Shown here: positions 21,203-21,470 of the stretch, piece after piece
Numbering within the stretch: position 1 is the stretch's first letter
Layout of the letters: the number at the start of each line of letters is the position of its first letter
Notes under the pieces: model-generated
What the model was told of the DNA's origin: nothing
The model's database searches: none
Seen by the model: only the letters and a program-made list of their open reading frames with translations
Program-made: the position numbers and the translations under genes
Assembly: GCA_036497785.1 (NCBI GenBank)
Contig: DASXIW010000224.1
Span: 1 to 21,470 of the forward strand
Length of the DNA stretch: 21,470 bases
Reading direction: 5' to 3'
DNA from: DASXIW01 sp036497785
GTDB lineage: Bacteria; Pseudomonadota; Alphaproteobacteria; Acetobacterales; Acetobacteraceae

Positions 21203-21470
21203 ATGATCGACATTATCGCCATAAAGGCTCGCTTCGAGATGCTTGCGCCCTATCTCGACGAGCGTTCGCGGCGGTTGTTTGCGGCTACCGAGGCCCGTGC
21301 GGCTGGTCGGCGCGGCGTCGCGGTGTCCGAGGCGACGGGTGTCGCTCGCAGCACGATTGGTCGTGGTCTTGCAGAGTTGCGGACGGAGAATGCTCGGCTG
21401 ACGCGCCGCGTTCGTCGACCGGGGGGCGGCCGCAAGCCGAAGATTGAGACAGAGCCCGGGCTTTTGACAG
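21203..21470 (+). CDS. ISAzo13-type transposase, N-terminal part (cut by window edge)
   Basis: An open frame from ATG 21203 runs off the right edge, giving about 89 residues. The order of segments matches the N-terminus of ISAzo13-family transposases as I know them: ERSRRLFAATEARAAG (20-35), VSEATGVARSTIGRGLAEL (41-59, a helix-turn-helix-like part), then RVRRPGGGRKPK. The catalytic region lies outside the window, so whether the copy is intact is unknown. Codon use is slightly less GC-extreme than in the neighbouring genes, an impression not a calculation. It sits just after tadA, a housekeeping gene, and appears not to disrupt it. Confidence 0.75.
   Translation, partial: MIDIIAIKARFEMLAPYLDERSRRLFAATEARAAGRRGVAVSEATGVARSTIGRGLAELRTENARLTRRVRRPGGGRKPKIETEPGLLT
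21203..21470 (+). mobile_element. Insertion sequence (ISAzo13-like), left portion
   Basis: This entry rests on the transposase fragment only. The left boundary lies somewhere within 21055-21202 and the right end is beyond the window, so inverted repeats and target duplication could not be checked. Confidence 0.6.

Overview
The window looks like a chromosomal segment of a high-GC alphaproteobacterium, most likely of the Acetobacteraceae. That placement is inferred from GC-rich codon use, the tadA / RNA pseudouridine synthase / rsmD / murJ neighbourhood, and an AT-rich dispersed-looking intergenic element of a kind I associate with that family. It was not tested by any search.

The centre (2122-15820) is an aryl polyene (APE, xanthomonadin/flexirubin-like) pigment locus. 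A long leftward operon runs from an acyl carrier protein (12325) through an aryl-acid AMP ligase (ApeH type), a hotdog dehydratase (ApeI), an LpxL-like acyltransferase, a LolA-like carrier (ApeL), an MMPL/RND exporter (ApeM), a ketosynthase (ApeO), a chain-length-factor-like KS (ApeC), a second dehydratase (ApeP) and a ketoreductase (ApeQ). It ends in a FAD-dependent halogenase-like enzyme (2122). Almost every junction is a 1-10 nt gap or an ATGA/GTGA/TTGA/TGATG overlap, so it reads as one transcription unit. A divergent rightward pair carries the ApeG-type membrane protein and a NodB-type polysaccharide deacetylase. A second leftward pair (PlsC-type acyltransferase, then a family 2 glycosyltransferase) converges on it. 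Inferred logic: ApeH activates an aryl acid onto the ACP. ApeO/ApeC, ApeQ and ApeI/ApeP then extend, reduce and dehydrate the chain into a polyene. The halogenase may halogenate the aryl head or the chain. The glycosyltransferase and acyltransferases build the lipid anchor, and ApeM/ApeL move the product to the outer membrane. No methyltransferase, thioesterase, second ACP, third KS or ApeN-type lipoprotein is seen here.

Left edge: the 3' end of a gene made of a nearly perfect 54-bp (18-residue) tandem repeat, two inverted repeats, and a periplasmic HtrA/Deg-type serine protease with two PDZ domains. An AT-rich bidirectional terminator-like element separates the protease from the APE operon.

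Right side: a LysE/RhtB exporter and murJ, then a 321-bp spacer with a strong palindrome. A tight housekeeping operon follows (class-I glutamine amidotransferase-like hydrolase, RsuA/RluB-type pseudouridine synthase, rsmD), then divergent tadA and, at the edge, the start of an ISAzo13-type transposase.

The most notable items are the halogenase-bearing compact APE locus, the repeat gene at the left edge, and a paired REP/BIME-like inverted repeat (13944-14197) in which two convergent genes both find their stop codons.
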